A DNA stretch of 64,000 nt, from the NCBI GenBank assembly GCA_013397865.1, contig VZTI01003651.1, positions 419,890-483,889 of the forward strand, read 5' to 3'. The notes under the pieces were generated by a model. It was given only the letters and a program-made list of their open reading frames with translations. It was not told where the DNA came from and did not search any database. Source of the DNA: Struthidea cinerea (lineage: Eukaryota; Chordata; Aves; Passeriformes; Corcoracidae). A program made the translations under genes and the position numbers. This document shows, piece by piece, positions 39,301 through 51,300 of this stretch. Each line of letters begins with the position of its first letter. Within the stretch, counting starts at the first letter, position 1.

Positions 39301-42300
39301 TTCAGATAAGGCCTGTCCCGAGCAAGTTCTCCTTAACTTTGCCAGATTCCTGAACATTAACTGCTGTTGTGTTACCTGCTGCCTCCTATTGTGTGCTCCA
39401 TTCCCTCACCAAGCTGTGCATGCAAGCAGGGATCAGAGTGACAAGATAAGGGTTAATGAAATGCCCAGGATCAATTCAGTACTAGGAAAAGCAAAACCTC
39501 AGGAAAACTCAGCTCTTTGCATATTCCCTCCCCACCTCCACCCAACAATCCTCCTGAAAATGTAACAGGAATGTAATTACAGGAGTATTTTTTACTTACT
39601 GGATTGTCTTCCTCACAGTCTTTCCACTCCTGGTAAAGGTCCCTCATATCCACCAGTCGATTCTCCAGTTTTTCCAGCGACCAGATCTGTTTGCCTTTCC
39701 CTTTCCTCCTCACCTGGATAGCAGGCTCGCTGAGAATTGCACCTCTCTGCGAAACAATTAACGGGGTACCAAGAAGGAATTCGTGTCACAACAGTGAAAA
39801 AAGAGCTTAGAACTAACACAAACTTGAGAATATCTTTGGGAAAAGTCTGTTCTTTCTTTTATTCTGGCTTGAGCAGCCAAATCCAAGCGTGACAGGCTCT
39901 GAGTTCAGCTGTCACAGTGTATTGGTGTTCAGTTTAACTGGGAAGTCTAATCACAGCTACAGGCACTGGTTTCCGTGGATTTTCACCTTGCGTAAGTGTT
40001 AGAAATGGGAACATTTAAACATTTCACAAATATCCTCAAGTTACAGCAGGCTGGAGCTCCAGCTAACATTACTACTGACTGCAACTTTCAACTAGTGCAG
40101 ACACTTAACCCCCTTTATCGTCCTGTTTCTGGATGCGTCTTCCCCAAAAGACTGTGAGAAAAACTTCTAAAACAACTGATAAAAATTATAATCCTGGAAT
40201 AAAATCCATCTACTGTACTAAGGACAGTCTGAGTATCACCAAAACACTGAGCTGGCTCCAAGGACAGGAATAACACCAGCTTAGGCAGCCAGCCTGAGAC
40301 ATGGAAGTCTGGGTTCAGCTCCCTCCTTCCAAAATTTCTGAGATGCCTGGGAACAAATAATCCAAATCCTCTCTGCTCCAGTTCCTCTGTCCGCAGTGGG
40401 GATGGCAGAGGTTTCACAGCTCACTGGGATGATGCAAAGTCAAATGTCCACAAAGGGATGGTAAATACCTGAAATAGATGTTACCCAACCTGCAGAGACT
40501 TTGTCACTCTGCAACAGCAGCAAGTGTGAACTTCAACACCAGGGGAAAGGTCTTGCACCAAAACATTGATCTTTTATGGCACATTATAGGATTTTCACGG
40601 TATAAAATAAGGTAAGGATGTAGCAGAGTCATTAATTTAATGCACATTAGTGGAAAACTGTCTTAACTGTTACAGTCAGAGCAAAAGAAATCTGAACATT
40701 GAGGGACAAACTTACTGAACAACCATTTAATTCAGTCAGGGTGACTGTACCTTGCTGTTGGCATTAAGGCTTGAGGCTGGGATCTGGAGGGTCACTTTGT
40801 ACTCTGTCCTCTTGTCCAGCTCCTCTCCGATAAAATTGGCTTCCCTCACGTACAAATTGGCTTTAACAATCTGCTCTCGCAGCTTCCTCAGGCTGTGGGT
40901 CAGCATTTCTTCTCTGAAAGAAGGGGATTGGGAAGGGAAGACAGGAAAACAGCGAGGTTTATGTACTGAAAGCAAAACAAATGGATGAGGAGGCAACTGA
41001 GAGCTTGTGGGTGAGGATGGAAGGGAGGGAAGGGACAGGTGACATAATGGGGGCTGCGACAAATACTGGACAGATGAGACACCCAGGAGCAACCTCACAC
41101 TCACGAGTCCTGGACCTCATGGGGGAATTCAACCACCTTCACCAGAACTTGTGCAAAGGTTTGGGCACTGCCCTGCACTCCTTGGGTCCAGCTCTGGGGC
41201 TCCCAGCAAAAGGAGGATGTGGAGAGAGTCCAGAGGAAGCCATGGAGCTGCTCCCAGGGCTGGAGCCCCTCTGCTCTGGAGCCAGGCTGGGAGAGCTGGG
41301 GGTGCCCACCCAGAGAAGAAAAGGATCCAGGGAGAGCTCAGAGCCCCTTCCAGGGCCTAAAGGGGCTCCAGGAGAGCTGGAGAGGGACTTGGGACAAGGG
41401 ACGGAGGGACAGGACACAGGGAATGGCTTCCCACTGCCAGAGGGGAGGGATGGATGGGACATTGGGAAGGAATTGTTCCCTGTGAGCATGGTGGAGGCTC
41501 CCAGAGAAGCTGTGGCTGCCCCTGAATCCCTGGAAGAGTCCAAGGCCAGGCTGGACGGGGCTTGGAGCAACCTGGGATAGTGGAAGGTGTCCCTGCCCAC
41601 GGCAGGGGGTGGCTTTCAGGTCCCTTCCCACCAAAATAATTTTATCTTTTTTAACACAAAAACCAGGTGCATGAAATCACATTTCAACTGGGAAAGAAAA
41701 ACTCTCTGCATGAATTCAGCAGCATGAAAATCAGGGTGCTGCTGGCTTTGGAGACTTCTCCATGCATCTGCTGAACAGGCAGCTACTGTGTGGCTCATTC
41801 CAGAGCTTTCCCACCACAGACGTGGATGTTCCAGGTTACAGAGAAAGGTTTCTTCAGACATCACCCACTTGCTCACTGGCCTTCCTGGCAAGTGTGAGAG
41901 ACAGGGTCAACTGTGCAGCCCAGGAATCTGGTGCCACAAAACATCCCAGGCGCACAGCTAACAACACCTTGTCAGACTGACTGAAATATTTTTTACTTCC
42001 AAAGTTGCCTCTCTAGCCATATATATTAGATTTGTGTTTTTCATGACGATGTCTTCACCACACTCATTTATTTAGGGTTTCGTCTTCCTCCTGCAGCTGC
42101 TCTTTTTGGCAGCAATAGTAGAAAAGATCGTTTAGGGGCTGAAGTAAATAAACTCAGTGCCATCATCCAAGGAAGAGGTAAAGTGGACACTGACCCCTCT
42201 GGTTATTAAATGGTTTTTTGCAGTGTTCTGGATTAAAATTCTTTGTATCATCCTCTTACTCCCTTTTTCTCTTTGCACTCTTCTGGTTGCCAGGACCTGC

Positions 42301-45300
42301 CCAGGTCAGACAGATGGATCTGAGCCAAGAGGAAAAACAACCTTCCAGCAGCTGAGTCATGCATGACCCATGAAAGAACAAATTCATACGGGAGCCTCAA
42401 AATTTCATCTTTAGTTAAATTTGCTGCTGAGCAGGATAGAGCTTCTCCTTAATAACAAAGCAGGAACTCGTTATTTCTCATATTTTCTGCCATTTCAGGT
42501 CTGGTTATTCTGGAGGTGTTCAAGCCCAGGTTGGACAGGGCTTGGAGCAACCTGGGATAGTGGAATGTGTCCTCCCCATGGCAGGGGGTGGAACTGGATG
42601 GTCTTTGAGGTCCCTTCCAGCCCAGCCTGTTCTATCACTCTGTGATTCTCAGATAAATATTTTGGCCGTGTCCTCCCCAAGCCCCACCACGACTCCTCGC
42701 AGAAATTCACCGCAATTGCAACGCGACCAGAATCCTGCCAAATTCACTGCAGAAACTCGATGGAACCCCCACGATGGTCACCGTGGGTTACCCACCTCTC
42801 CTCTGCCCACTGCCTGAGGCGCTGCTGGGCACTGGGGGAGTGGAAGGAGAACCTGTCCATGCTGCGGAAATGCTGCTTCTCAGGAGAGAGCCGCCGCCGC
42901 AGCTGCTCCAGCTCGTGCTCGTACATCAGCCTCTGCCTCTCCAGAGCTGATCTCTTCTCCTCCTCGTGCTGCTGCTCCAGGCTTTGCAGGATGGACTGCA
43001 TTGGGTCTAGGCAGAATTGGAAAACAAAGGAAGTACTACAGTGGAATCCGTGCCGAGGAGCAGCCTGGATGTGTGGTGTGAGCACAGTTAACAGGTAAAA
43101 AGAGAAAGACTCTATTTTTGTTGCAATGTGCATTTAAAAAGTGCTGCTGAATTCTGGAGCAAAACCAAACATTTCCAGGGCAGATGACTTAAGAGAATTA
43201 AGAAAAGGGAAAGCCCAAGCAATAAAAAAATAAAAAACAACCCTCCTGTTTCCCAAAATAATGTCATTCTGGGACAGCTACATAAGACCAGAAAAACTCA
43301 AAAACACGGTTTCAGAGACAGCAATCACTGCAGTTAATGCCTGAGCGAGACACAACACAAGAAAAATAAACAGCTGAGTGAAAACACTTTGATTTGAGAC
43401 TGCAGTTCCCGCAGCATTCCAGTTTTGGCTTTTCCCTCAGCAGGAACTGCCAAACCAAACAGTCTGCCATGGTGATTTTTCCCTCCTCAAGCACAAAAAC
43501 AGCCGTGTTGAGCCATTCACAAGAAAAATTCTCCAAAAGGAACTTCTAAGGGAAAAAGTCCACAGTTATCCTCATGTTTTGCACATATTCCCAATAATTT
43601 TTGTGGCTCCTTACCATTACTACCAAGAGCCTTCATGGTGACTTCCATCTGGGCATATTCGTAGCTGAAGTTAATCTCACTGGACACTTCACTGGAATTG
43701 TCTCCATCCACATCCAGCTGCTCCACACTGTTGCTGCACTTCATGGAGTTGTCCCGCTCTTCGTCCTCATGATCTGCCTTCTTTTTCTTCTTTGGCAAAT
43801 TCAGCCTTTAATTAAGAGGAAAATTTTTAGAGAACTGTTAATTGCTCAGCTCTGAAACACAGGGTTGCTTTCAAATATTGTTAAAATTCAGTAGAGCCTC
43901 CAAATCAGAAGATTTTTTTTTTCCCTTTCAAATTTTATTGATCTCCTGTGGGTGTAATTTTCCTCAGGGCAAAAACAGGAGCAGCAGGTAAACGAACTAA
44001 TCCATCCTACATTCTCATAATTAAGTACCTGATACTCCCAATAATACAGTTTAGATAATCATGACACTTTTTAGTCATTCCACATCCAAGTAATTTAGGG
44101 GCAATAATGAAATGATATCTCACTTTTTTATGTGGGTTCTCCTTTTAAGCATAAAAGAAAGCAATGAAATTTTAGATTATCATTCAAATCCACTGATCTT
44201 TGAGGTATTTCAGAGGGTTTCAAAGTACAGTCTTGCACAGAAAACATCTACCGGTGATCCTGTCTGATACAGGAAGGGGACAGATATGGCAGGGAGCACA
44301 GTGACCCTGTTACAACATTTAGCATTAAAAACCAGTCCAACATCAGCAGTGCTTGTATAATCCCCATCTCTCCTCATACCTTAAGCCAAAACAGCAGCTT
44401 ACAACTCCTTTAATAACTTTTGTTACCTGAAGAAGTGGTTGTTTCCCCACAGGATTCTGTCTCCATGATGGAGCTGGATGGGACACACGACAGCAGAGCC
44501 ATTTACAAATGTCCTGTGAAAAGCCAAAAATCTAAAATAAACGCATTTCTATAAAGCTTTACTTTCCCCCTCCCAGTATTACCGTCATTACTGGAACAAG
44601 TAAAGGTAGGAGAAGAGATTTATGGCCTGCAAACAGGCAAAATATTCCCAGAAAGTTCGCTGATCTACCCAGCGCTGTTTCATACACACCTCAAATTCAG
44701 CTTCCTTTGACCTCCTAAGCTCATGAAGTTCAGTACATTTAGATAGATATTACTACAGCTGGGTCTGGGGAGTAAAATTAAAGCTTAAAAAGGAGCAGCC
44801 TGAAAAAAAAAGGCCACTAGAAAAAAACCATTTTCACACTACTCTGAAGCACAGACACAAAACACAAATATTTGAATAAGGCAATAGACACCTTTGCTAC
44901 GTAAATAGCCTAAAGACACTAATTAAAATAATCACATACTACTTTTATTTCGGAGTCAGATTAAGTCTGAAAATAGGATCATGGCATAACTCAAGTTTGA
45001 AGGGAATATCAGGCTGCCACCCAGTCCAATCTGCTCCAAGCAGGATCAGCCACAAATCAGCGTAAATGTGAAAAGTTTGAATTTTGTGTATTAACAATAA
45101 CTTATTGCAGATGCTGACACTGCATGTCATTTTGTGATCAATTTCAATATGCCAGCTGCTTCTCAAGCAGTGCTACTTAATTGAATAAAGCAACAAATGC
45201 TTCAGCAGCTCTTTGCATATCAACAGATTTCCTAGAAAATTAATTCAAATTTTGATAGAGTTACATGTACACAGCTGCAAATCAGTGAGTAGCTACTTGC

Positions 45301-48300
45301 TGAAAGCACATGCAATTTACTCATCTTCTCTTTGAAAATCTGGGCTACAAACACCCTCTCTGAGAGAAATCTCACTGGAATGAAAGACGAGTTGACAGAG
45401 GGGCAGGTGACAATTAAAATGTAAAAGCAGCATCCAAGAAGCAGAATTTTTCTTACTACGAAGTAGATAGAGAAGTTTATTTCCCGAGTATCTTTGTGCA
45501 CCATTAACCCAAAAATACTAGATAAAATGGCAACTATTAAACAGCTGTGACTGCATTTTATTCCTTTACCTGGTGTTTTTTTGAGGGGTCAGCATAACCT
45601 GGCCTTCCGGGGTGATGTCTATGATGCAGTGCTCAGGAAGAATTCCCATTCCACACAGCTGGATATCTTGAGAGTTGTCTGAGCCTATTAACGTGTGTTC
45701 CTGGGGAAAAATTAATTCAGATGTTAACAACGGATTGCAGAGGTTCACTGGGTCTAATTCACCCATCCTCCTTCTGGATGTGCTGTGTCATCTGGTCCCA
45801 AAATTTCAGAGCTGTTCAATACTTCCCTCAGAGGGAAAAAGAGAAGCAAATCAACACTTCGTCCTACAAGAACAAGCAGGCAGCACTCAGGAAAGTTTAC
45901 AGGCAACAGTTGAATCTGAAAACGAAGAGGTTTTTATAATTTAATGCAGGAATTCAGTGCCTTGGGATGTTGTAGAAGCCAAAGAAATAAAGGAGTTCAA
46001 GAAGGAGTTAAGGAAGGTTCACAGTGGCAGATCCATGGTGATTATGGAGGTTCCACCTAGATCAGCAACAGCTCGGGAAATTCCTGGAGTACTCAAGGCA
46101 TGGGGGATTTGGCAGATGAAAGATCACCCCCACACATAAAATTCTGAGCTTGGAAAAACCACTTTGAGACCATCCAAACATCCCCCAGCACCACCAAGGC
46201 CACCACTGAGCCATGTCCCCAAGTGCCACATCCACACGGCTTTTCAATCCTTCCAGGGATGGGGACTCCACCACTGCCAGGGCTGGATCCCCCTTTTGGG
46301 ACAGAAATCTCTTTTTTAGGCATCTTCAAGCAATTTTTGAGGAACAGAGATAACAGTTTAGACAGGTCAGTTCAGGTTGTTCTTCAGTACTTGAAGGACC
46401 TGGTGCACACACAGCTCAGGGAGAACGTGGGCAAATACTCTGAGAAACGGAGAGTTAAATCTCAGGATTTTAGGATAAACAGCTCCAGGTAATTTTATCA
46501 AAATAATTTCAAAGCACGGGGATTTTTACACCAAAATTCCCCAGCAGCAAGACAAATCTGAGTTACTAAAAAAATAACGAAGGCTAATTGAAGGAGACAA
46601 AATCTACCCCGAGGAGTTTTCCCTAGAAAAGGAAAACACCTGCGACTTTCCCTGCTGCCACTGACGGGCCAAGGCTTTGCCTTCTCTTGTCCTTGCTCCC
46701 AGTGACCACTGGGAGAAGTGGGATCTGTCCCAGTATCTGTCAGTGATTTAGCAGCTGAGTCACACTCTGGACTTTTACGTGCAAGTTGTCTGGGAAAGAG
46801 TCAACCTCTCCCAAAACCTCAGCTCTTTTCTCCTTTTTAATGTTTTTTTTAGCAGATACAACACAGCAAAAGTTCCTTCCCTTGTTTTTATTGAGATATG
46901 GCAGAGCTACGATGGCTGATATAAAAGAGGATCGTGTATTTCCTAAAAGTGACTAAACCAAAACCATCTTTCAGCCTAATTGCTGATTTCGTGGCTGTTT
47001 TGAGAGTTACTACCCCACTTCAAAGGGAAGAGAATGATTTAATGTGAAGCTCAAACCGCTGACGTTCACTGCAAAATTTTTAGAACTTGCACCCCAAAAT
47101 GTGACTTTAAAATGGTTGTACCTCGTTTCTCCTCCATCTACAATTTGCAAAAACCACAATAAACTGCCCAAATATTTCAGCATGGACTTCAAAAGTCTCA
47201 TCATGTGTTTGATGGTTAATATCAGAAACAGGGACTGCACATCAGAAGTGCTGAGGCAGAACAGAACTTGTTTTTCACTCCTGGCAAGTTGCACGAAGAG
47301 GATTAAAAATGCATTTCATCAACTGAAGACAGCAGCCAGAATTTGGACTACACATGGAGAAGCTGACTACTGATATGTCCAACCTTCACATAAAACAATT
47401 TCATGGGTAAAAGCTTGTGAAAGTTGGCAGAAAAAACCCCCAACCAACAAAAAAACCTCATCCCAGAACAGGAGACAGCTTCTCAAAAAGAACATGTCCT
47501 AATTGCTTTTAAAAAAAACCCAAAGAAAACCAAAACAAACAAAAACATCAAATCCCCAAACTTTTCCTCTGCTACGGTGAATTACGTATGAAATAAGAAG
47601 TTTGTACTCATATAAATTTTAGTATTTTTAGATATACAGTTCTATAAAACCCTCCAAGTACACCTCTGCCAACTGAATTAGAGGCCCACTTCGGACATTA
47701 AAAAAATTGTATATATAAAGATATATTTTTACCTTTAAATAGTACACCAGGAGTTCATTGAGAGCTGGATCTGCATTCAAATTAACCAGGAAGCACTTAT
47801 TATCCCCAACTTTTATTCCAGAGGACTGCAGGGATATGCCAAGGCTTTCCAGCTGTTTCTGACGCTCCTGGAAGAGAGCAGCCATCAAAATTCAGCTGAT
47901 TGATGCACAACCCTTCGTAAATCCATTCCCGTCCGACAAAAATGATGGATTGATACTTCTAGAAACTCTTCCTTCTGCAACAGGTGAGGCACAAAAGCCT
48001 TGGGTCTACCAAGCTTTGATCAGGGATTCCTGTGATTTCTCCCGTCCTCGCCCCTCTGGTCTTGGAGGGCTCCGTGCTTTGGTCCCACACAGCCCCACAT
48101 TCCCAGTAGGAAATGCAAGCAGCCGGGAGCAGCCTCCTGCAGCACTGCGGAGCTTCTCCATGACCTCACTGGAACAGCAAAACGCTACCACAAAGCCATC
48201 TCTAGAGCCCTTTATTCTCCCTTTCGAGCTAAGAAGCAACAAGTTAAGTTAAATCCCTGCCAAGCCAAGCTCCATGTCTATCCTTTGTTCCAGAGCAATC

Positions 48301-51300
48301 AAAATGACAAAAAACTGGCGACCTGCTATTTAAGCAATGCAAAGAACACTTCCTGCTGAACAAGAATAGCAGCGTTTTGGATGGTGCTTTGTTCTTGTCA
48401 AAAGACTTCATAGAAATGCCCAACAAAGCATTACTGTGCAAAAATGTACATCTCTCAAAGGGAAATGTTTGGGTGAGACCACAGCAGTGAAAGAGGAACA
48501 TTAAACATCTCTGACTTAGGAACAGAAAGGGATTCTTCTACAAAAAAAGCCCCACTAGGACAGAAAAGTTGAGGATTGTTCCCAGGATCAGAAAGAAACT
48601 GAAGTGAAACTCACTGTCCACAACAGCACAAAAAAACATTAGAAATAAATATGGGAGGGTTCTCACAGGATTACTGAGGGAAGCAGAAACAGGAGAGGGT
48701 GAAACTAATAAGTAAAAAAAACACACAAGAGACCTACAGTGCTTTCCCTGTGCTGCTGAGACTTTTAAAAATACCAAATTAGATCATGAAGGAATAATGC
48801 TGGAATGTTTATCTTTACCTATCAGTGTGCTTCATATTTAAAAATTGAGTATGCCGCAATATTCAGTATCATTCTCTGCTCAGCAGCGGAGTTGTATCAG
48901 CTCTAATCAAGATCAAAATTGCAAAGAATAGCACAACTTGCTCTTGATTTTCTGTTCCCTGTCTCCCCACACGCTTACAAACCCAACATAATGTCCTTGT
49001 AAGGAAAAGTCATGTGTGTGTGAGAGAGAGAGAGAAAACAAAGGACAGAGGAGAAACTGCAGCGTGATGTCAAAGATCTCTCTTCCGATCACCAGTGCCA
49101 GGCTCTGATGTTCACAAAAATCCTTATTATCTACAGAGATAAAGAACGTGTTGCCCTAAGGAGAACTCAGGCCACAATGTGAATCTCATAGGATTAACTG
49201 AGAGAAAACGAGCCAGTTCCTGTTAATTTTTTCTCAAGACTTGATGTTAATTAACTTAAACATTGACCTAAACATTAGAAGTATGTCAAACGCTCACTGA
49301 AAATGTGAAAAACTGCCTGTTTGTGTGGCTGGTGTTTAAGGCTTTGAACCCTTATTGATGCCTCTTCCATGGTCCTTGCTCTTTATCAGGAATCATCCTT
49401 TCCTCCAGGATTTACAGCTATCCCTCCATCCTCCCTGCCTACCCTGACACGATTGGACAGACAGATGTTGGTGGGCGTGGGCCAGAAATAAATCACTTGA
49501 TGAGACCTGAGAGAAAAGTCTTCAGCCTTGGACCTGCCTAAATCTGCAGTATTGGGTTTGCATGGCCAGGTTTTGGTAGTGACCTGTGCCCCTGTGGAGA
49601 GAGGAGCCCACGCTGGAGCAGGGTCCTGGCAGGACCTGTGTCCCTGTGGAGGGAGAAGCCCACGCTGGAGCAGGGTCCTGGCAGGACCTGTGTCCCTGTG
49701 GAGGGAGAAGCCCACGCTGGAGCAGGGTCCTGGCAGGACCTGTGTCCCCATGGAGAGAGGAGCCCACACTGGAGCAAGGTCCTGGCAGGACTTGTGACCC
49801 CATGGGGGATCCACATGGATCAGCCTCTGCCTGGAGGACTGACCCTGTGCAAAAGGACCCGCACTGGAGCAGTTCCTGAAGAACTGCAGCCCACAGAAGG
49901 GATCCATGCTGAGAACGTCTGTGGAGGCCTGGCTCCCACGGGAGGGGAGCTGGAGCAGGGGAGGAGTGAGGAGTCCTTCCCTTGAGGAGGGAAAAGCAGC
50001 AAAGACATTGTGTGGAGAACAGATCACAGCCCCCTTTCCCTATCTCCCTGTCCCGCCTGGGGGTAGGAGATGGAAAACTTGGAGCGAAGTTGAGCCTGGG
50101 AAGAAAGGAGAAGTGGGGAGAAGGTGTTTAAAGATTCAGTTTTTCTTTCTCATTACCCTACTCTGATCTGATTGGTAACTAATCAAACACATTTTCCCAA
50201 GTCGAATCAGTTTTGCCCGTGACAGTAATTGCTGATTGATCTCTCCCCATCCTCATCTCGACCCAGAAACCTTCTGCTACATCTCTTCTCCCCTGTCCAG
50301 GTGAGGAGGGGAGTGACAGAGTGGCTTCCACTGGCTTCCAGGCAGTCCTGAAACAGCCTGTGCTGCACAAACACTTCTCTTTATCCCTCCTCTGGAATAA
50401 AATATCCCTTTTTCAAGGCTCATGAAACTCCCAGCTCAGAAACATCCTACCAGGCTGGGAATTTAGAGTCAGAGAGGAAGGGAGCTAAGGCAGCAACGTG
50501 CAAACATCAAGGCACATTTAGTCTGAAGAGCTGAGCACATCACTCGAGCTTTTCAACGTCCTCACACACTCAAAGCCTAGAAACCATTGTGTAGGGTAAG
50601 AGCAGGATTTTTTTTTTACTATTATTACTTTTTATTTTATTTTTTTCTTACCCTTATACACAGGGAGGAATTGCACTGAAAGGCAGGAAGCCCTCGTAGT
50701 CACAGGCAGCACTTCTCACAATGGATCTTTAAAACCAAAGTCAACACAGTCTATTCTGATTGTGGCATCTACAAGAGGGCTTTGTACCAGAGGCTCCGTT
50801 CTCCCCTTATTTATTACACACTATTCACCACCTCCCAACAGCCCTTCCCCTCCAAAGCTCCCCTCTGCAGATAAATACATCAGCATTTGTGTGGGAAGAA
50901 CCAAGGAGTGTCATGCAATAACCGCGGTGACCTGCAGCATTTTCCCAATGTAATCGTCTCCAGTTATGGTCTGAGGCCCTAAACGTCAGTTTAGGAGCTA
51001 TTAAAACACACAGAGATCCTCGACAGCTCTACTTTTTATCATTCTGAATGCCCTTTGCCTGGTGCATTGAGGCACTCAGTCCATAACCTTGCACTGACTG
51101 CTCTCAATGCTCCCCTCCCTCATCACAAACAGTTTTACTGCCTGAAGAATATAAAAATCCCCGTAATCCTCTCATCTGTGGATTATTAATTTTTTTTTTT
51201 TAAATAACTTCTCCATTTGCATAGAGTGACAATTTATTACTGTCACTAGAGTGGTAATCTGGGAGGCACCCATCCCTCACAGGAATTAAGTGAAGCTTTT

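Larger units (their letters stand above)
34746..40750 (-). other. KIF13B: KIF13B introns between window exons 13 and 19 (exons excepted)
   Basis: Introns of about 983, 964, 1221, 634, 444 and 1004 bp. No transposable element, RNA gene or other structure was recognised in them. This is the most repeat-poor part of the window. Confidence 0.65.
40914..42795 (-). other. KIF13B: KIF13B intron between window exons 12 and 13
   Basis: Contains two plus-oriented CR1 fragments (41195-41642 and 42500-42655). Nothing else recognised. Confidence 0.7.
43007..45569 (-). other. KIF13B: KIF13B introns between window exons 9 and 12 (exons excepted)
   Basis: Introns of 608, 621 and 1056 bp. The last contains a possible old CR1-like scrap near 44990-45060. 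Nothing else recognised. Confidence 0.65.
45701..47732 (-). other. KIF13B: KIF13B 2.0-kb intron between window exons 8 and 9
   Basis: Contains an old plus-oriented CR1-like fragment adjoining a minus-oriented CR1 fragment (45880-46330), then unique sequence. Confidence 0.7.

Noticed and set aside
40981..41580. 199-codon plus-strand open frame
   Set aside because: Most of it lies in a CR1 3' fragment, and the same peptide pattern recurs in the 7.3-7.8 kb CR1 copy. It is not a host gene.
49574..49810. Regularly spaced repeats resembling a CRISPR array
   Set aside because: Units are contiguous with no unique spacers, they sit in an avian LTR, and the genome is eukaryotic.
49386..50027. 213-codon minus-strand open frame with repeated ARTLLQRG-type peptides
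   Set aside because: It is produced by the 52-bp array in the LTR, which is open in several frames; no splice context and no protein family.
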